From J054 sp965221985 (GTDB taxonomy: Bacteria; Pseudomonadota; Gammaproteobacteria; Steroidobacterales; GCA-2729495): 64,000 nucleotides of DNA. The translations under genes and the position numbers were made by a program. Where the stretch lies: assembly GCA_965221985.1 (NCBI GenBank), contig OZ244928.1, positions 558,001 through 622,000 on the forward strand, read 5' to 3'. Shown here piece by piece: positions 51,600-60,579 of this stretch (position 1 is its first letter; each line of letters begins with the position of its first letter). The notes below the pieces were generated by a model, which saw nothing but the letters and a program-made list of their open reading frames with translations, was not told where the DNA came from and ran no database searches.

Positions 51600-52847
51600 C
51601 TATGAGGCCGAAGGCTGGCGCACCAGGCGCGGCGCGCCTAAGGTCTGCCGATAGCGGGCTGCAATCAATTCGATCAACTCGTCGGCCAACTTCGTCTTGG
51701 ACTGAGCGGGAAAAGCTTGCCGCCCACCCGGCCAAAGCACCAAGGCACTATTGTCATCGCAATCAAAGCCAAGCTTGTCGCCCACGAGATTTGCCACAAT
51801 CATTTGCAAATTCTTACCCACAAGTTTCTGCCGCGCATGTTCTTCCAGCTTTTGGGTTTCCGCCGCGAAACCCACGGCGAATGGGCCCTCTTCCAGCGCG
51901 GCCACCGCAGCCAATACATCACGCGACTTCACCATGCTGAGGTTTAAAGTATCTTCGTGTTTCTTGATTTTCTGTTCCGCAACGGCGCTGGGTCGATAAT
52001 CGGATATGGCGGCCGCACCAATATAGATGTGGGCATCAGCCGCTCGCGCTAGTGTTGCCGAATACATTTGCTCCGCTGTTTCTACATCGATTCGCTCCAC
52101 ACCCGGCGGTGTCGCTTGATTTACCGGTCCGGCAATCAAGCTGACCTGGGCGCCCGCCGCCGCCGCCGCCCGCGCCACCGCGAAACCCATTTTGCCGGAG
52201 CTGCGGTTGCTCACAAACCGCACGGGATCGATGGGTTCGCGCGTGGGTCCGGCGGTAATCAGGACACGCAGATTTACCATGGAGCCGGTACCGAAGGGCG
52301 CGCTACTTATTAAGCGTTCCACAATCTCCGCGGGTTCGGACATGCGGCCGGGTCCGGTATCACCACAGGCTTGCTCACCATGGGCGGGACCAATAATCCG
52401 CACGCCCCGGTTAACCAGGGTCGCCAAATTTTCTTGGGTCGCGGCATTGCGCCACATGGCCTGATTCATCGCCGGCGCCAGGGTCAGCGGTGCATCGCTT
52501 GCCAGGCAGAGAGTCGTCAATAAGTTGCCCGCGGAACCCGCGGCCAGTTCAGCCATGATGTTGGCGGTCGCCGGGGCGATGAGTACCGCGTCCGCCCAAC
52601 GCGCGAGTTCGATGTGTCCCATGGCCGCCTCGGCCTCTTCATCCCACAATTCGCCGCGAACCGGTTCCCCGGAGACGGCTTGAAAAACCTCCGCGGCGAC
52701 CAGCCTAGCCGCGCTGGGCGTGACGACCACGCGTACCTGCGCACCCGCGGCCCGCAGGCGCCGGACAATATCAGGGCTCTTATAAGCGGCAATGCCGCCG
52801 GTTACGCCCAACAAAACCCGTTTTTCTTGCTGCTCCGCCATAGTCAT
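51600..52847 (-). CDS. coaBC: Phosphopantothenoylcysteine decarboxylase/synthase CoaBC (Dfp)
   Basis: 415 residues. A bifunctional coenzyme A enzyme. The N-terminal FMN-dependent CoaC part (1-190) has GGIAAYKSPD, the catalytic-His region MGHIELARWAD, PATAN, and APAMNQAMW. The C-terminal CoaB part has SNRSSGKMGFAVARAAAAAG and the KIKKHED motif. Co-directional with dut. Confidence 0.95.
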   Translation of the reverse strand: MTMAEQQEKRVLLGVTGGIAAYKSPDIVRRLRAAGAQVRVVVTPSAARLVAAEVFQAVSGEPVRGELWDEEAEAAMGHIELARWADAVLIAPATANIMAELAAGSAGNLLTTLCLASDAPLTLAPAMNQAMWRNAATQENLATLVNRGVRIIGPAHGEQACGDTGPGRMSEPAEIVERLISSAPFGTGSMVNLRVLITAGPTREPIDPVRFVSNRSSGKMGFAVARAAAAAGAQVSLIAGPVNQATPPGVERIDVETAEQMYSATLARAADAHIYIGAAAISDYRPSAVAEQKIKKHEDTLNLSMVKSRDVLAAVAALEEGPFAVGFAAETQKLEEHARQKLVGKNLQMIVANLVGDKLGFDCDDNSALVLWPGGRQAFPAQSKTKLADELIELIAARYRQTLGAPRLVRQPSAS

Positions 52848-52965
52848 CTAGTTCGATTTACCGCACTTAGGTTACCGCAAGTTACTAATCATCCGCTGTG
52901 ATTTATCCAGCGGCTGGGTAGATTCTTGCCTTGGCCCATGGGTGGTAGAGACCGAAAATGTCGCG

Positions 52966-53649
52966 ATGCCACCCCCACCTATCAAGGATTGGCCCAGTGA
53001 CGAGAGGCCGCGCGAACGCTTGAGGCAGCGCGGGGCCAGCGGGCTATCCGATGCCGAAGTCTTGGCCATTATTCTAGGCCAGGGGATGGCGGGCGTGTCC
53101 GCCGTTGATCTTGCTAGGACACTATTGGGGCAATTTGACGGCATCCGGGGCGTTCTGAACGCCAGCCGGGCATCCTTGGAAAAGGTGCGGGGCATTGGTC
53201 CGGGACGCGCGGCCCTGGTCTTAGCCACGCGGGAATGCAGCCGCCGCTACTTTGAAGCCAAGCTGGCGCCTGGACGCCCCATTGGCTCGCCAGGCGATAG
53301 CCGGCAATTCTTGCTGGCGCGCCTTCGGGACCGCCCCCACGAGGTATTCTGCTGCCTGTTCCTGGACAACCGTCATCGGGTACTGGCCTTCGAAGAGCTA
53401 TTTCGCGGCACCCTGGATAGCACCACGGTGTACCCGCGCGAGGTGGTCGTCCAGGCCCTGGGCCACAACGCGGCCGCTGTGATCGTCGCCCACAACCACC
53501 CCTCGGGCGTCGCCGAGCCCAGTGATGCCGATCAATTGATCACCCGGCGCATCCGGGACGCCCTGGATTTGGTCGATATCCGCTTGCTGGACCACTTCAT
53601 CGTGGGCGACGGTGCCTGTGTTTCCTTGGCCAGCCGGGGCCTGGTCTAG
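52966..53649 (+). CDS. radC: RadC-like JAB/MPN protein
   Basis: 227 residues from the ATG at 52966; a GTG at 52942 is in frame. The family opener IKDWPSDERPRERL is at the start. An N-terminal helix-hairpin-helix (RGIGPGRAALVLA) and a C-terminal JAMM-type metalloprotease-like fold with HNHPSG and the Asp of PSDAD are visible. Despite the name, a repair role is not established. Divergent from coaBC. Confidence 0.92.
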   Translation: MPPPPIKDWPSDERPRERLRQRGASGLSDAEVLAIILGQGMAGVSAVDLARTLLGQFDGIRGVLNASRASLEKVRGIGPGRAALVLATRECSRRYFEAKLAPGRPIGSPGDSRQFLLARLRDRPHEVFCCLFLDNRHRVLAFEELFRGTLDSTTVYPREVVVQALGHNAAAVIVAHNHPSGVAEPSDADQLITRRIRDALDLVDIRLLDHFIVGDGACVSLASRGLV

Positions 53650-53670
53650 CGGGGCATTTTCGCCGGCGCC

Positions 53671-53699
53671 TTGTCTATAGCGGTGGAGACTGGTATAAA
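53671..53699 (+). promoter_or_regulatory. Probable promoter of rpmB-rpmG
   Basis: TTGTCT at 53671-53676 and TATAAA at 53694-53699 with a 17-bp spacer, 58 bases before the rpmB start. Confidence 0.5.
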
Positions 53700-53757
53700 A
53701 GCGCCCCCTTTAGGGGCCGTGGCTGCGGCCAAACTGCTGATTTAGAAAAGGTTCATC

Positions 53758-53994
53758 ATGTCCCGCGTCTGTCAGGTCACCGGCAAGCGACCAACCGCCG
53801 GTAACAACGTATCGCACGCCAACAATAAAACTCGGCGTCGCTTTCTGCCAAACTTACATCGGCATCGATTTTGGCTGGAAGACGAGAAGCGTTACGTGCG
53901 GCTGCGAGTCTCCAGCAAAGGACTGCGAATCATCGACAAGCTGGGCATTGAGAAAGTTGTCGCGAAGCTTCGCGCCAAGGGCGAAAAAATTTAG
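53758..53994 (+). CDS. rpmB: 50S ribosomal protein L28
   Basis: 78 residues with the standard opening MSRVCQVTGKRPTAGNNVSHA and a basic body (TRRRFLPNLHRHRFWL). It is followed by rpmG after 21 bases, the usual pair. Confidence 0.97.
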   Translation: MSRVCQVTGKRPTAGNNVSHANNKTRRRFLPNLHRHRFWLEDEKRYVRLRVSSKGLRIIDKLGIEKVVAKLRAKGEKI

Positions 53995-54015
53995 GCACGC
54001 GCAGAGTACGAAGTC

Positions 54016-54186
54016 ATGGCGAAAAAAGGCAACCGCGAGAAGATTAAGTTAGTATCATCGGCCGATACCGGGCACTACTACACGACGACGAAGAATAAAA
54101 AGCTGCATCCAGAAAAACTGGAAGTGCGGAAATACGATCCGCGCGTTCGCAAGCATGTAACCTACAAGGAAGCCAAGATCAAATAA
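54016..54186 (+). CDS. rpmG: 50S ribosomal protein L33
   Basis: 56 residues: MAKKGNREKIKLVSSADTGH, then TTTKNKK and YDPRVRKHVTYKEAKIK. It lacks the zinc-binding cysteines of the C+ form, so it is the zinc-independent C- paralogue. It ends in a terminator. Confidence 0.97.
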   Translation: MAKKGNREKIKLVSSADTGHYYTTTKNKKLHPEKLEVRKYDPRVRKHVTYKEAKIK

Positions 54187-54213
54187 AAAACCCGCCAGAT
54201 GGCGGGTTTTTTA
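54185..54213 (+). terminator. Terminator of rpmB-rpmG
   Basis: CCCGCC (54191-54196), loop agat, GGCGGG (54201-54206), then seven T with one A. The preceding A run would also serve the convergent desaturase gene. Confidence 0.85.
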
Positions 54214-54227
54214 TTGTCTAAATATTG

Positions 54228-55427
54228 CTAAAAAGTGGCCACCGGCTGCAGGGAAGTCGGTGGCAAATATTCACGCAAGCGCGAGGAGAACTCTTGCAGC
54301 GCGCGGATACCACTGGCTTCGGCCTGCGCGCACCATTCCTTAAGGTGCTTGACCAAATTTTCATTACTGGCATTGGCTTGATCCCAGAGCGCTTGCAAGC
54401 GCTGATGATAATCATGCACCGTGCGCAAACTCGCATTGTCCGCCAGTAACGCCGACAAACGCGCCTTCGCGCGATCGTCCAATAGCTGCGGGCGCCGTAT
54501 CAATAATTTACGCGCCCGCCGCAACAATTCCGATTCTCGATTTGCTCTGCGTTCGCGATGTAATACCGGCAAGGTCACCAAGTCCCTATAGTCGCGCAAG
54601 ACGTGCATGCGATTTTGTAACACCGCCCGCAAGGTATCCATATCAACGGCGCGGGGCTTTGGTGCCAACTGGGGTTTGCGGGCAACCCGGCGTACTTCAC
54701 AGAGGCCCACGGCCTTCAGCACTGATATATAAAGCCAGCCGATATCAAACTCCCAGGGACGCACAGAGAATTTCGCCGAAGTTGGGAAGGCGTGGTGATT
54801 GTTATGCAGTTCTTCACCGCCAATAAGTATGGCAATGGGCGTGACGTTCGTGGAGGCATCTTCGGATTCATAATTCCGGTAGCCCAGGGCGTGGCCCAAG
54901 CCGTTGATCACACCGGCGGCACATACCGGCATGGTCAACATCTGCAATGCGAAAACCGTTATACCCGGCAAACCGAATAACACAATATCCAGCACCAGCG
55001 TGGTGTAGATCCCGGCAAGACTGTGGGGGGTGTATAGATTTCGCTCCAGCCAATCATCGGGGGTTCCGCGACCATATTTTTCAAGGGTTTCGGTGTTCTT
55101 GGCTTCTTCCCGGTATAGCTCGGAGCCTTCGAGCAGCACTTTGCTCAAGCCAAAGACCACTGGACTGTGCGGATCGCCTTCACGCTCGCATAAAGCATGG
55201 TGTTTGCGATGAATCGCGACCCAGTCGCGGGTCACCATGCCAGACGTGAGCCAGATCCAGAGACGGAAAAAATGCCGCAAGGCCGGATGCAGATTAATGG
55301 CCCGATGGGCCTGATCGCGATGTAAGTAGAGGGTGACGGCCATCATGGAGATTTGCACCATCACAAAAACGCTGATCACATAGCCCCAAAGTGACAAGTT
55401 GAGCAGGCCGTAGAGATAATCTGTCAT
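54228..55427 (-). CDS. Acyl-CoA/acyl-lipid delta-9-type fatty acid desaturase
   Basis: 399 residues from the ATG at 55427; the frame extends to 55475. Three histidine boxes (HRDQAH, HRKHH, HNNHH) and four membrane segments in the first 230 residues define a membrane di-iron desaturase, making monounsaturated fatty acids. Residues 270-399 form an extra Arg/Leu-rich helical tail seen in some gammaproteobacterial forms. Convergent with rpmG. Confidence 0.92.
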   Translation of the reverse strand: MTDYLYGLLNLSLWGYVISVFVMVQISMMAVTLYLHRDQAHRAINLHPALRHFFRLWIWLTSGMVTRDWVAIHRKHHALCEREGDPHSPVVFGLSKVLLEGSELYREEAKNTETLEKYGRGTPDDWLERNLYTPHSLAGIYTTLVLDIVLFGLPGITVFALQMLTMPVCAAGVINGLGHALGYRNYESEDASTNVTPIAILIGGEELHNNHHAFPTSAKFSVRPWEFDIGWLYISVLKAVGLCEVRRVARKPQLAPKPRAVDMDTLRAVLQNRMHVLRDYRDLVTLPVLHRERRANRESELLRRARKLLIRRPQLLDDRAKARLSALLADNASLRTVHDYHQRLQALWDQANASNENLVKHLKEWCAQAEASGIRALQEFSSRLREYLPPTSLQPVATF

Positions 55428-55566
55428 CGCACCCATGACTCCCAGTAAACGAAAGCGTTGATGACTATAGCCCAACGGCTTTTTTCGGCCAAGGACTCCC
55501 TATCAGTTCAGGAAAATTGTGCAGACGAAACTTATGACAAATTTACAAGCCCGACAGACTTAGGCC

Positions 55567-56382
55567 ATGCCTGAACTTCCAGAAGTTGAGACCACGCGCC
55601 GGGGCATTGCGCCCCAACTGACGAAACAGCGGATTCAGCGGCTGGTGGTGCGCGATCGACGGCTGCGCTGGCCCATTCCGCGGGGATTAGCGCAACGCCT
55701 CGAGGGCGCCGAGATTCTAGGCATAGAACGCCGCGCGAAGTATTTGCTGCTCAACACGGACAGTGGCACAGCCCTCATGCACCTGGGCATGAGCGGCTCC
55801 ATGCGACTGGTATTCGATGAATCCGCAGCGAAAATGCACGATCACTACGACATCGTCCTCGAAAATGGCGTAACTCTTCGTTTTAACGATCCACGGCGTT
55901 TTGGCGCCTTGTTGTGGGCTGGTCAGCAACCGGAAACCCATCCTTTACTGGCCAAGCTCGGCCCGGAGCCCCTAGGAGCCGGGTTTAGCGGCCAATATCT
56001 GCATCAGCTCAGCCGGAGCCGCCGGGTGGCGATTAAACCCCACATCATGAATGCGCGCGTTGTGGTGGGCGTCGGCAATATCTACGCCAGCGAGGCCCTG
56101 TTCGCCGCCGGGATTCACCCTCAACGGGCGGCGGGCCGGATTGCCTTGCCGCGCATGGAAGTGCTGGCCGAGCAGATCAAAGCCGTGCTGCGGGCGTCGA
56201 TTCGCGCCGGCGGCACCACCCTGCGCGATTTTCACGGCGGCGACGGCAAGCCGGGTTACTACTGGCGCGAACTACAAGTTTACGATCGTGAAGGCAAGGC
56301 CTGTCGAAAATGCGGTGCGGCCATACGCCAAAAGCTGCTGGGGCAGCGATCGACTTATTATTGCGCGGCTTGCCAGACTTAG
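55567..56382 (+). CDS. mutM: Formamidopyrimidine-DNA glycosylase
   Basis: 271 residues. It removes 8-oxoguanine and cleaves the abasic strand. Catalytic Pro2 and Glu3 in MPELPEVETTRRG, Lys of RAKYLL, HLGMSGSM and the zinc finger CRKCG...YYCAAC are complete. Together with mutY in the same window, two parts of the 8-oxoG repair system are present. Confidence 0.96.
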   Translation: MPELPEVETTRRGIAPQLTKQRIQRLVVRDRRLRWPIPRGLAQRLEGAEILGIERRAKYLLLNTDSGTALMHLGMSGSMRLVFDESAAKMHDHYDIVLENGVTLRFNDPRRFGALLWAGQQPETHPLLAKLGPEPLGAGFSGQYLHQLSRSRRVAIKPHIMNARVVVGVGNIYASEALFAAGIHPQRAAGRIALPRMEVLAEQIKAVLRASIRAGGTTLRDFHGGDGKPGYYWRELQVYDREGKACRKCGAAIRQKLLGQRSTYYCAACQT

Positions 56383-56388
56383 GGGTCG

Positions 56389-57837
56389 TTAGAAGCCGCC
56401 ACCAGTTCTAAAGCCGCCGCGCGGCCGCGAGCGGGATCGCGAACCCCCACCCCGGGGCATGCGAAAACCCCCACCCCGTCCGCCGGGCCAATGCCAGGGG
56501 CCCGATTGCCGGCGCCGGCGCATGCCGCCACTGCCGAAATCCGGCCAGGCGCCACCCACATCGCGGTAGCGTTGCTGGCGTCGAATCGCATCCCACAAGC
56601 CGCCGCCGCGCACGGTGCCGCGGAGAAACTCCGCCAGCATTTGCTCGATCATGCCGTTGTCATTGAAAACGCTGCGTAGATCGTCATAACGATGACGCTT
56701 GAATTTGCTACGCACGCTTTGCAGCTCTTTGACGCGACGTAAGTGAGCATCGTAAACCCGGCGACGTTCCGTCAACTCATCTCCTAGCTGGCGATCACGC
56801 CGGCGCAAGGACTCAAGTTCATCGACTAAGGCATCGTCTTGCCGATTGGGTGTGGCGAAGGCCAAGCTTTGTAGCTCGCGTAGTTGCCGTTGTTGCATGG
56901 CCTCGGCCAATACCGTTAAGCCCCGCCGAGTATATTGATCTTCACCCGCCGCGAAATCCGCTCGTTGTTTTTGTAGTTCAGCTATTTCTTCTTCTAGCTG
57001 CTCGATATTCTCGTCGACCGCATCTTGCTCAGCCTCGCGTTCGGCCAATTCCGCTTGGGCGTCGGCCACGCCGATTTGCTCTGCGGCGGCAGTCTCCAAT
57101 AACTTCAGTTCATCAACTTTAGTCGTCGCTCGGTCACGCAGTCGCTGGGCATGCTCGGCCAATCGCTTCGGAATTTCCAACAGGGTCCAATAGTTCGCCC
57201 GCGCGTCTGTGTAACCGATCAGACGAGCTACCCAAGCATCTAGCATGCGCGCCAAGGGATTCGCCCGATATTCAGACGTACCGTAACCGCGACGCCACAA
57301 ATACATGAATAACGAATCAGATTCGTAGGGCTTGCCTTTATTGTCACTATCAGCCTGCGAAAGCTCGGTCTTTGCTTCCGCCGCGGCCGCGGTGGCGTCA
57401 GACTCACGCGCGAGTTTGAGTTGCGCCTGATAGCTTTCATCCGCATCCAGCTCAGTCTGTACCCGAGCCTCAAGCTCGGCGAGCTGCTGAGCGGCCGCGT
57501 CGACGCGATCGTGGATGGCCTTGCGCGACGCCTCCAAGTTCTTTAAGTCAGCTCGAGCCTGCTCTGTTGCCGCGTCGAGTTCATCCAAGGCCCGGGAGCG
57601 GTCTCGCAATGCTTCCTGTGCCCTTTGATCAGCACTGTCCAGAGCCGTGACGGTGCCGGCAGCCAGCGCGCCCAGACGCAGCGCGGCCAACTCGCGCAAA
57701 CTACGCGCTTGCAATCGCCGGTTCTCGGTAATCTCGCTGGAAGCGCTTTGCAGCGCGTGATCCAATCGATCAAGTTCACGCTGCGCGGATTGCAAGCCGT
57801 GATCAATGCTGCCCAGTGTTTCGCGTCCGCTACGCAT
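56389..57837 (-). CDS. Long coiled-coil protein with Gly/Arg-rich tail
   Basis: 482 residues, mostly heptad-rich coiled coil (about 5-160 and 240-370), interrupted by a segment with a YLWRRGYGTSEYRANPLARMLD motif (about 178-200). The last 75 residues are rich in Gly, Arg and Pro (GGRGGGFRMPRGGGSRSRS) and could bind nucleic acid or phase-separate. No family is recognised. First-to-last order on the minus strand is 59965, 58758, 57837, with gaps of 3 and 31 bases, so it closes a three-gene operon. Confidence 0.8.
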   Translation of the reverse strand: MRSGRETLGSIDHGLQSAQRELDRLDHALQSASSEITENRRLQARSLRELAALRLGALAAGTVTALDSADQRAQEALRDRSRALDELDAATEQARADLKNLEASRKAIHDRVDAAAQQLAELEARVQTELDADESYQAQLKLARESDATAAAAEAKTELSQADSDNKGKPYESDSLFMYLWRRGYGTSEYRANPLARMLDAWVARLIGYTDARANYWTLLEIPKRLAEHAQRLRDRATTKVDELKLLETAAAEQIGVADAQAELAEREAEQDAVDENIEQLEEEIAELQKQRADFAAGEDQYTRRGLTVLAEAMQQRQLRELQSLAFATPNRQDDALVDELESLRRRDRQLGDELTERRRVYDAHLRRVKELQSVRSKFKRHRYDDLRSVFNDNGMIEQMLAEFLRGTVRGGGLWDAIRRQQRYRDVGGAWPDFGSGGMRRRRQSGPWHWPGGRGGGFRMPRGGGSRSRSRPRGGFRTGGGF

Positions 57838-57840
57838 GGG

Positions 57841-58758
57841 CTACCACTCGGTGATCGAGGCGCCGGAGGCAGGCAACAAGTAATCGGGCTCAAGCTTGCC
57901 GGACAATTTCCGGCCAATCACGTTAGCTTGAATGATGCCGTCGTCCTTCTTATCAGCGGCAACGGCCTCGAAGGTTTCCTCGGACACGCGCAAGCCCCAA
58001 GTCGTGACCCACTGCTTAGCACCATCTTCTTCATTCGCAATGGGTACAGACAGTATCTTGCCGGCGGAATCCACAGCTTCGACAATTAAATAATAATTTC
58101 GCGTATCGGGATTTGACTCGGGCACACGCCAAACCCCCGACAGCGTATTGGGCCGCGACACGATCTTGACTTCGTAGACTTGTTCAAGCTGATCGCGAAG
58201 CGCCCTTAACTGCGCTAACAACTTGTTCGCCTCCGCCATGTTGCCTTCGCTGATCGCGCGTTCGGCTTGCCGCCGTAAGCGCGCCGACTCTTCGCGCGCT
58301 GCCGACGTGACGGAGATACGCGCTATGTCTTGTTGTACTCGGGCAACGCGCCCCGGCAATGATTCCGCCTGCTGCATTTGCGGCCGGGCAATCATGAAAA
58401 AATAGATTAAGACTGCCGCGATGGCTAGGCTCAGAAAGAACACGACGGGTTTGATCCAACGCTCCCGCGACACGTAGAGGCGGGCTAGCTTTACCGACCA
58501 ACTATTAGCGGGTGGGTCATAGCGAAATCGATCTTCTTCCAGGGCTTTAACACCCTCTGCCAAGACCGCGTCGGATACTTCTATTCCTTGGGCCGCATAG
58601 ATTTCCCGCAACCGCTCGATTAAACGCTCGCGCCGCCCTTCGGCATCAAGCTCACGATCCACCAACTCTTGTTGGTGCCGCAGGGTGTCCACGACATCCA
58701 TAGACAGCATGAGGTCTTCCAGCGGCGCGTGCTCGGGCGATTTCACTGCAGCAACCAT
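57841..58758 (-). CDS. DUF6384-type membrane protein
   Basis: 305 residues. N-terminal cytoplasmic helical part (1-100, including EDLMLSMDVVDTLRHQQ), one membrane helix (about 102-122, VVFFLSLAIAAVLIYFFMIA), a coiled coil (about 125-185) and a beta-rich C-terminal domain (VYEVKIVSRP, NYYLIVEAVDSAG). The architecture suggests an inner-membrane protein with a periplasmic sensor-like domain. Middle gene of the operon. Confidence 0.8.
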   Translation of the reverse strand: MVAAVKSPEHAPLEDLMLSMDVVDTLRHQQELVDRELDAEGRRERLIERLREIYAAQGIEVSDAVLAEGVKALEEDRFRYDPPANSWSVKLARLYVSRERWIKPVVFFLSLAIAAVLIYFFMIARPQMQQAESLPGRVARVQQDIARISVTSAAREESARLRRQAERAISEGNMAEANKLLAQLRALRDQLEQVYEVKIVSRPNTLSGVWRVPESNPDTRNYYLIVEAVDSAGKILSVPIANEEDGAKQWVTTWGLRVSEETFEAVAADKKDDGIIQANVIGRKLSGKLEPDYLLPASGASITEW

Positions 58759-58789
58759 AGGGAATGGGCTTAGCTGGTCCGGGCGTAAT

Positions 58790-59965
58790 CTAGACGCCTG
58801 TTGGCGGCGGTAAGCTGCCGCCTTGCTGGATCAGCCGGGCTAGCCGCTGTTTACCGTCCTCCACAGCCACGCGAATTTCCTCGGCATTTTGCGTGGAGAG
58901 TATGCGCATCTCTTGAATGATCTCCTTGGATCGTTCTTGAAAGTTGACGACAGATTCCACCAGTTTTTTCACGGCATCTGCGCGAATGGTCGGACCGTAG
59001 CCAGCCTTCACCGCTGCTTCTTGCACTTTGCCACCAATGTCGGCCAAGTCTTCTAGGCTTTTCGAAACGCCCTCTTTCATTTCTTCCAAAGTTCTGGTGC
59101 TTTCGTGCAGACCAAAAAGCCCGGTGAAGGAGGCAGATAAGGCAGTCAACACTGTTTCGTTCGTGCCGAAAAAAGTGATGGCTTGTTTGTAGACACGCTC
59201 TTTAGCGCTGGTGGTCTGCAGCAGACGAGTCATCACAACTTCGGAAGTGTGGTAGCTCACGGACAAGTTGTCCGCCAGGTCCTTAGCAATCTGATAACGA
59301 TCTTCCGCGAACTGAAGTTCGCGGGTTTTTTCATCCCGAGCCATTTCCAAACGTGCGCGTTCGGCAAAATCTTCACCACTATAGGCGGCAACTTTGTCCA
59401 TTTCCGTCGCCAGGCGGTCTTTAGCTGCCTCCCACTCGAATTCCGCTTTCTTGAGAACATCCAGGGCGTTGATCTCAGCTTGTTTCATAGCGCCACGAAA
59501 ATCTTGATAGGCTTCCAAGATCGTGAGTTCGCGTTCCACCTGATCGCGAGTGTCGGCGGCGACCTCTAGATAAGTATCTTTAATTTCATCAAAACGGCTG
59601 GCGATGTCGCCACGGGTCACTTTCATCCAAACATTGCTGATGCGCTCGAAGGTATCGAGCTTGCCGTCTTCAATTTGGCCAACCATCTTCTTCGCGTCAT
59701 CGCGAATACTATTGAAGCGGCCGGTAATTTCTTCGTATCGCTCGCCGAGATTCATCAAACTCACTTGCTCACGCACTACTTCATTAAATAGTGACGCCTG
59801 GCTCAAGGTGCGCGCGATGGCCACGACCTTGTCCTCATCCAAATCTGTCAAACGATTCAACAAAGCGACGATGGGCGCTTCTTCCGTTTTATCGGGAACC
59901 AAGCCCAGGTCACGAAGCTGGCCAAGGGCGCGGTCTAGGTATTTCATTGCAGATATTTGAGCCAT
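58790..59965 (-). CDS. Helical cytoplasmic protein, first gene of a coiled-coil operon
   Basis: 391 residues, almost entirely helical. It opens MAQISAMKYLDRALGQLRDL and has a long central region (DRYQIAKDLADNLSVSYHTSEVVMTRLLQTTSAKERVYKQAITFF, shown here only in part as LADNLSVSYHTSEVV) and a tail ending in a Gly-Pro stretch. No membrane segment. It looks like a PspA/TelA-like helical scaffold in general form, but I cannot place it in a family. The DUF6384 gene follows after 31 bases. Confidence 0.78.
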   Translation of the reverse strand: MAQISAMKYLDRALGQLRDLGLVPDKTEEAPIVALLNRLTDLDEDKVVAIARTLSQASLFNEVVREQVSLMNLGERYEEITGRFNSIRDDAKKMVGQIEDGKLDTFERISNVWMKVTRGDIASRFDEIKDTYLEVAADTRDQVERELTILEAYQDFRGAMKQAEINALDVLKKAEFEWEAAKDRLATEMDKVAAYSGEDFAERARLEMARDEKTRELQFAEDRYQIAKDLADNLSVSYHTSEVVMTRLLQTTSAKERVYKQAITFFGTNETVLTALSASFTGLFGLHESTRTLEEMKEGVSKSLEDLADIGGKVQEAAVKAGYGPTIRADAVKKLVESVVNFQERSKEIIQEMRILSTQNAEEIRVAVEDGKQRLARLIQQGGSLPPPTGV

Positions 59966-60129
59966 GGAGGCTTCTCCTTCATTTGGGACTTGCTACCAAC
60001 GGTAAGCGACGCGGGCTTGTTCTTCTTAAACGTTATGCCTGATGCGTAAGTAAATTCTGCGATAAATCATAGCTGATTACAAAGTTCGCCGGGGACGCTC
60101 TTAGGAAGCCGGCACTCGCTAATTCTTGG

Positions 60130-60558
60130 CTAGTCGCCGCTGGGCGCGAATTGTGCGAATACCTCCTCGCCCGTCATGTTTTTGGTTTCATTGGCGAATT
60201 CGTAATAGCTTGGCTTGGATTCAATGAAAATCTGGTTAGCAAATTCCAAATCATTGGCTTCGGTAAATAGCCCGACAGGGACGATATATTGCTGAGATTC
60301 AGTCAGCTTATAGAACAAGTGCGTGCCGCATTTCGTGCAAAACCCGCGCTCGGCCCATTCGGATGAAGCGAAGGCCGAAACATTTTCCTCGCCCATGATT
60401 TCAACGTCGGTCCCGCAATCCACGACCAAGAGCGGACCACCGCCCCATTGCCGGCACATGCTGCAATGGCAAGCTCCAACTTCATGGCTCATAGCTTTGG
60501 CTTTCACTTTGACAGCACGACATAGGCAGCTGCCGGTTGATGTTGTAGTTTTCGTCAT
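60130..60558 (-). CDS. GFA/CENP-V family zinc protein
   Basis: 142 residues with the zinc-ligand pattern of the glutathione-dependent formaldehyde-activating family: CLCRAV, CHCSMCRQWGG, and FCTKCGTHLFY. Members bind or act on glutathione adducts, but the true reaction is often unknown. Ends 21 bases from the ggt stop, on the same strand. Confidence 0.9.
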   Translation of the reverse strand: MTKTTTSTGSCLCRAVKVKAKAMSHEVGACHCSMCRQWGGGPLLVVDCGTDVEIMGEENVSAFASSEWAERGFCTKCGTHLFYKLTESQQYIVPVGLFTEANDLEFANQIFIESKPSYYEFANETKNMTGEEVFAQFAPSGD

Positions 60559-60579
60559 CTCATCGCTCCTAAACTCTAG

